Shown piece by piece: positions 14,125 to 15,360 of a DNA stretch of 15,360 bases. The stretch comes from Bacteroidales bacterium (lineage in GTDB: Bacteria; Bacteroidota; Bacteroidia; Bacteroidales; UBA1715), in contig JAFZTG010000002.1 of NCBI GenBank assembly GCA_017618935.1, forward strand, positions 1-15,360, written 5' to 3'. Position 1 is the first letter of the stretch; the number at the start of each line of letters is the position of its first letter. Below the pieces are notes generated by a model. That model searched no databases. It saw nothing but the letters and a program-made list of their open reading frames with translations, and was not told where the DNA came from. The translations under genes and the position numbers were made by a program.

Positions 14125-14774
14125 TATTTTTTCGCAATCACTGTCTGTCCGCCTCTCACTTTTTGATTAAGAGAAACTTCGATGTGCAAGTCTTTAGGGA
14201 TAAACAAATCCACACGAGAACCAAATTTTATAAAACCAAGTTCTTGATTTTGCGTTACTTGCGTACCTTCTTCGGCATAACATACAATTCTACGGGCAAC
14301 AGCTCCGGCAATCTGACGGCATAGAATTTTTCCACATTCCGTATCCATAAAAATTGACGTGCGTTCATTTTTCGTCGAAGATTTCGGATTAAATGCCGGT
14401 AGTTTCACTCCATCGTGGTGGTCGCTCTTAAGAACGGTACCTGAAATCGGATATCTGTTCACGTGTACATTTAGTGGCGACATAAAAATGGAAATCTGTT
14501 TACATTCCGATTGAAGATATTCGTTTTCAACCACGTCTTCTATCACCACAATTTCGCCATCGGCAGGAGCAATCAAAGCATTCTCGTCTTGTGTCAACTG
14601 ACGATTCGGCATTCTGAAAAAACTTACAATAGCAAGGAAGAACACAACCGAAACGGCAAGTACCGACCAAAATATTATCGGATTGACATGAATTTGATTT
14701 AAATACAAATTCAAAAGGCACAAAACCCCAAGTACTAAAATTATGATGGTAGAACCTTCTTTATGTATTTTCAT
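14124..14774 (-). CDS. psd: Phosphatidylserine decarboxylase (short Psd type)
   Basis: Psd makes phosphatidylethanolamine from phosphatidylserine at the inner membrane. The 216-aa protein is the short form lacking the long N-terminal region of E. coli Psd. Two N-terminal membrane segments (about 8-28 and 32-53) are followed by APADGE (69-74), SPLNVHVNRYP (99-109) with the conserved His104, PAFNPKSSTKNER, and the self-cleavage site FGSR. Cleavage between Gly185 and Ser186 would give the pyruvoyl prosthetic group and separate beta and alpha chains. ATG 14774 is preceded by a TACATTTG element. It is coupled to mqnA by TAATG and lies 44 nt downstream of tyrS. The short form is shared with archaetidylserine decarboxylases; in Bacteroidota the phosphatidylserine substrate is the better guess. 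Confidence 0.93.
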   Translation of the reverse strand: MKIHKEGSTIIILVLGVLCLLNLYLNQIHVNPIIFWSVLAVSVVFFLAIVSFFRMPNRQLTQDENALIAPADGEIVVIEDVVENEYLQSECKQISIFMSPLNVHVNRYPISGTVLKSDHHDGVKLPAFNPKSSTKNERTSIFMDTECGKILCRQIAGAVARRIVCYAEEGTQVTQNQELGFIKFGSRVDLFIPKDLHIEVSLNQKVRGGQTVIAKK

Positions 14775-14788
14775 ATATTATTTTTCTA

Positions 14789-14819
14789 CAAATGTATAAA
14801 AATATCTCTAAAACGCAAT
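14789..14819 (-). promoter_or_regulatory. Candidate promoter for psd-mqnA
   Basis: On the minus strand, ATTG (14819-14816), a 19-nt spacer and TACATTTG (14796-14789) give a -33/-7 pair with one mismatch in the -33. The -7 context TTATACATTTG is identical to the one before gmhA. There are 14 nt between the element and the psd ATG. The -33 overlaps the tyrS stop codon. Confidence 0.5.
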
Positions 14820-15360
14820 TATTTCACTTCCACAATATAATAATTCTTCTTTCCTCGCTGAAGCAAAATGTATGCTCCGTTGAGAATATCGTTGGTCGTG
14901 ATTTGCATATCGATAGAATCTACCTTGGCTTTGTTCACGCTTACGCCACCACCTTGAATCATCTTACGCGCCTCGCCCTTGCTTGGGAAAATGTTCGTTT
15001 TTTCTGCCAATAGATTCAAGATAGGCATTCCTGCTTCGATTTCCGATTTGACAACCTGGAAAAGAGGCACGCCTTCAAATACTGAAAGGAACGTTTCCTT
15101 ATCAAGTTTTTTCAACGAATCGCTTGTAGCATTTCCAAACAAAATATTTGATGCTTCAACTGCAGCTTCGTAATCTTCCTTGCTATGAACCATAGTCGTG
15201 ACTTCCTGTGCAAGACGTTTTTGTAACAATCGCAAGTGAGGTGCCTGTTCGTGTTCTGCAATCAACGATTCAATCTCTTCCTTAGAAATCATCGTGAAGA
15301 TTTTGATATATTTCTTTGCGTCATCGTCGCTCACATTCAACCAGAATTGGTAGAACTTAT
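14819..15360 (-). CDS. tyrS: Tyrosyl-tRNA synthetase, C-terminal part (5' end beyond window)
   Basis: About 179 C-terminal residues are visible. KFYQFWLN at the window edge is the characteristic end of the class Ic catalytic core of TyrS. It is followed by the alpha-helical anticodon-binding region ([13 protein letters not shown], then [14 protein letters not shown]) and the C-terminal S4 RNA-binding domain containing [19 protein letters not shown]. The frame ends IVEVK and stop at 14821-14819. The catalytic HIGH- and KMSKS-type motifs lie outside the window. The reading frame is intact to the edge. Confidence 0.95.
   Translation of the reverse strand, partial: KFYQFWLNVSDDDAKKYIKIFTMISKEEIESLIAEHEQAPHLRLLQKRLAQEVTTMVHSKEDYEAAVEASNILFGNATSDSLKKLDKETFLSVFEGVPLFQVVKSEIEAGMPILNLLAEKTNIFPSKGEARKMIQGGGVSVNKAKVDSIDMQITTNDILNGAYILLQRGKKNYYIVEVK

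Noticed and set aside
1..15360. Search for mobile elements, CRISPR arrays, toxin-antitoxin or phage-defence genes
   Set aside because: No transposase, integrase, repeat-spacer pattern or defence-type domain was seen on either strand; the content is core metabolism and envelope genes.

Overview
The window looks like a housekeeping stretch of a Bacteroidota chromosome, most likely Bacteroidales. The lineage call rests on three things. First, it carries Bacteroidota-restricted genes: a PorQ-type type IX secretion protein, an S46 dipeptidyl-peptidase, a SiaC-family (DUF1987) protein and a class I dihydroorotase with the QxH metal motif. Second, several starts have a TAnnTTTG-like -7 promoter element and no Shine-Dalgarno sequence. 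Third, intergenic DNA is AT-rich. There are no tRNA or rRNA genes, insertion sequences, phage genes or CRISPR arrays that I can see.

Layout, left to right. Positions 1-4427 hold a minus-strand run, ftsY > pyrC > S46 peptidase (DPP7-like, cut by the left edge), with very tight spacing. Positions 4428-4819 are a 392-bp divergent gap containing an inverted repeat, a 33-codon ORF and a terminator-like hairpin. Positions 4820-6837 hold tatD and a family 2-like glycosyltransferase joined by a TAATG overlap, closed by a clear hairpin terminator. A small basic minus-strand protein (6737-7012) faces them and is divergent from the next run, porQ > cmk > ispH (7077-9668), whose coding regions overlap. 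Minus-strand gmhA > siaC (9705-10681) is divergent from pgeF (10773-11504). pgeF is followed by cvfB-like > dusB (11575-13382), which overlap by 4 nt. The right end is a minus-strand run, tyrS (cut by the right edge) > psd > mqnA, with mqnA overlapping the dusB tail.

Together the genes serve protein targeting and secretion (FtsY, PorQ), periplasmic peptide use (DPP7), pyrimidine and CTP/CDP metabolism (PyrC, Cmk), the envelope (GmhA, PgeF, Psd, glycosyltransferase), isoprenoid and menaquinone supply (IspH, MqnA) and translation (TyrS, DusB). All recognised genes look intact apart from the two cut by the window edges.

I did not find a clear new multi-gene system. The best leads are the possible tiny transcription unit in the 4.4-4.7 kb gap, the recurrent very short leaders, the gmhA-siaC pairing without the usual Sia partners, and the small basic protein whose reading frame runs through a terminator and into the opposite gene.
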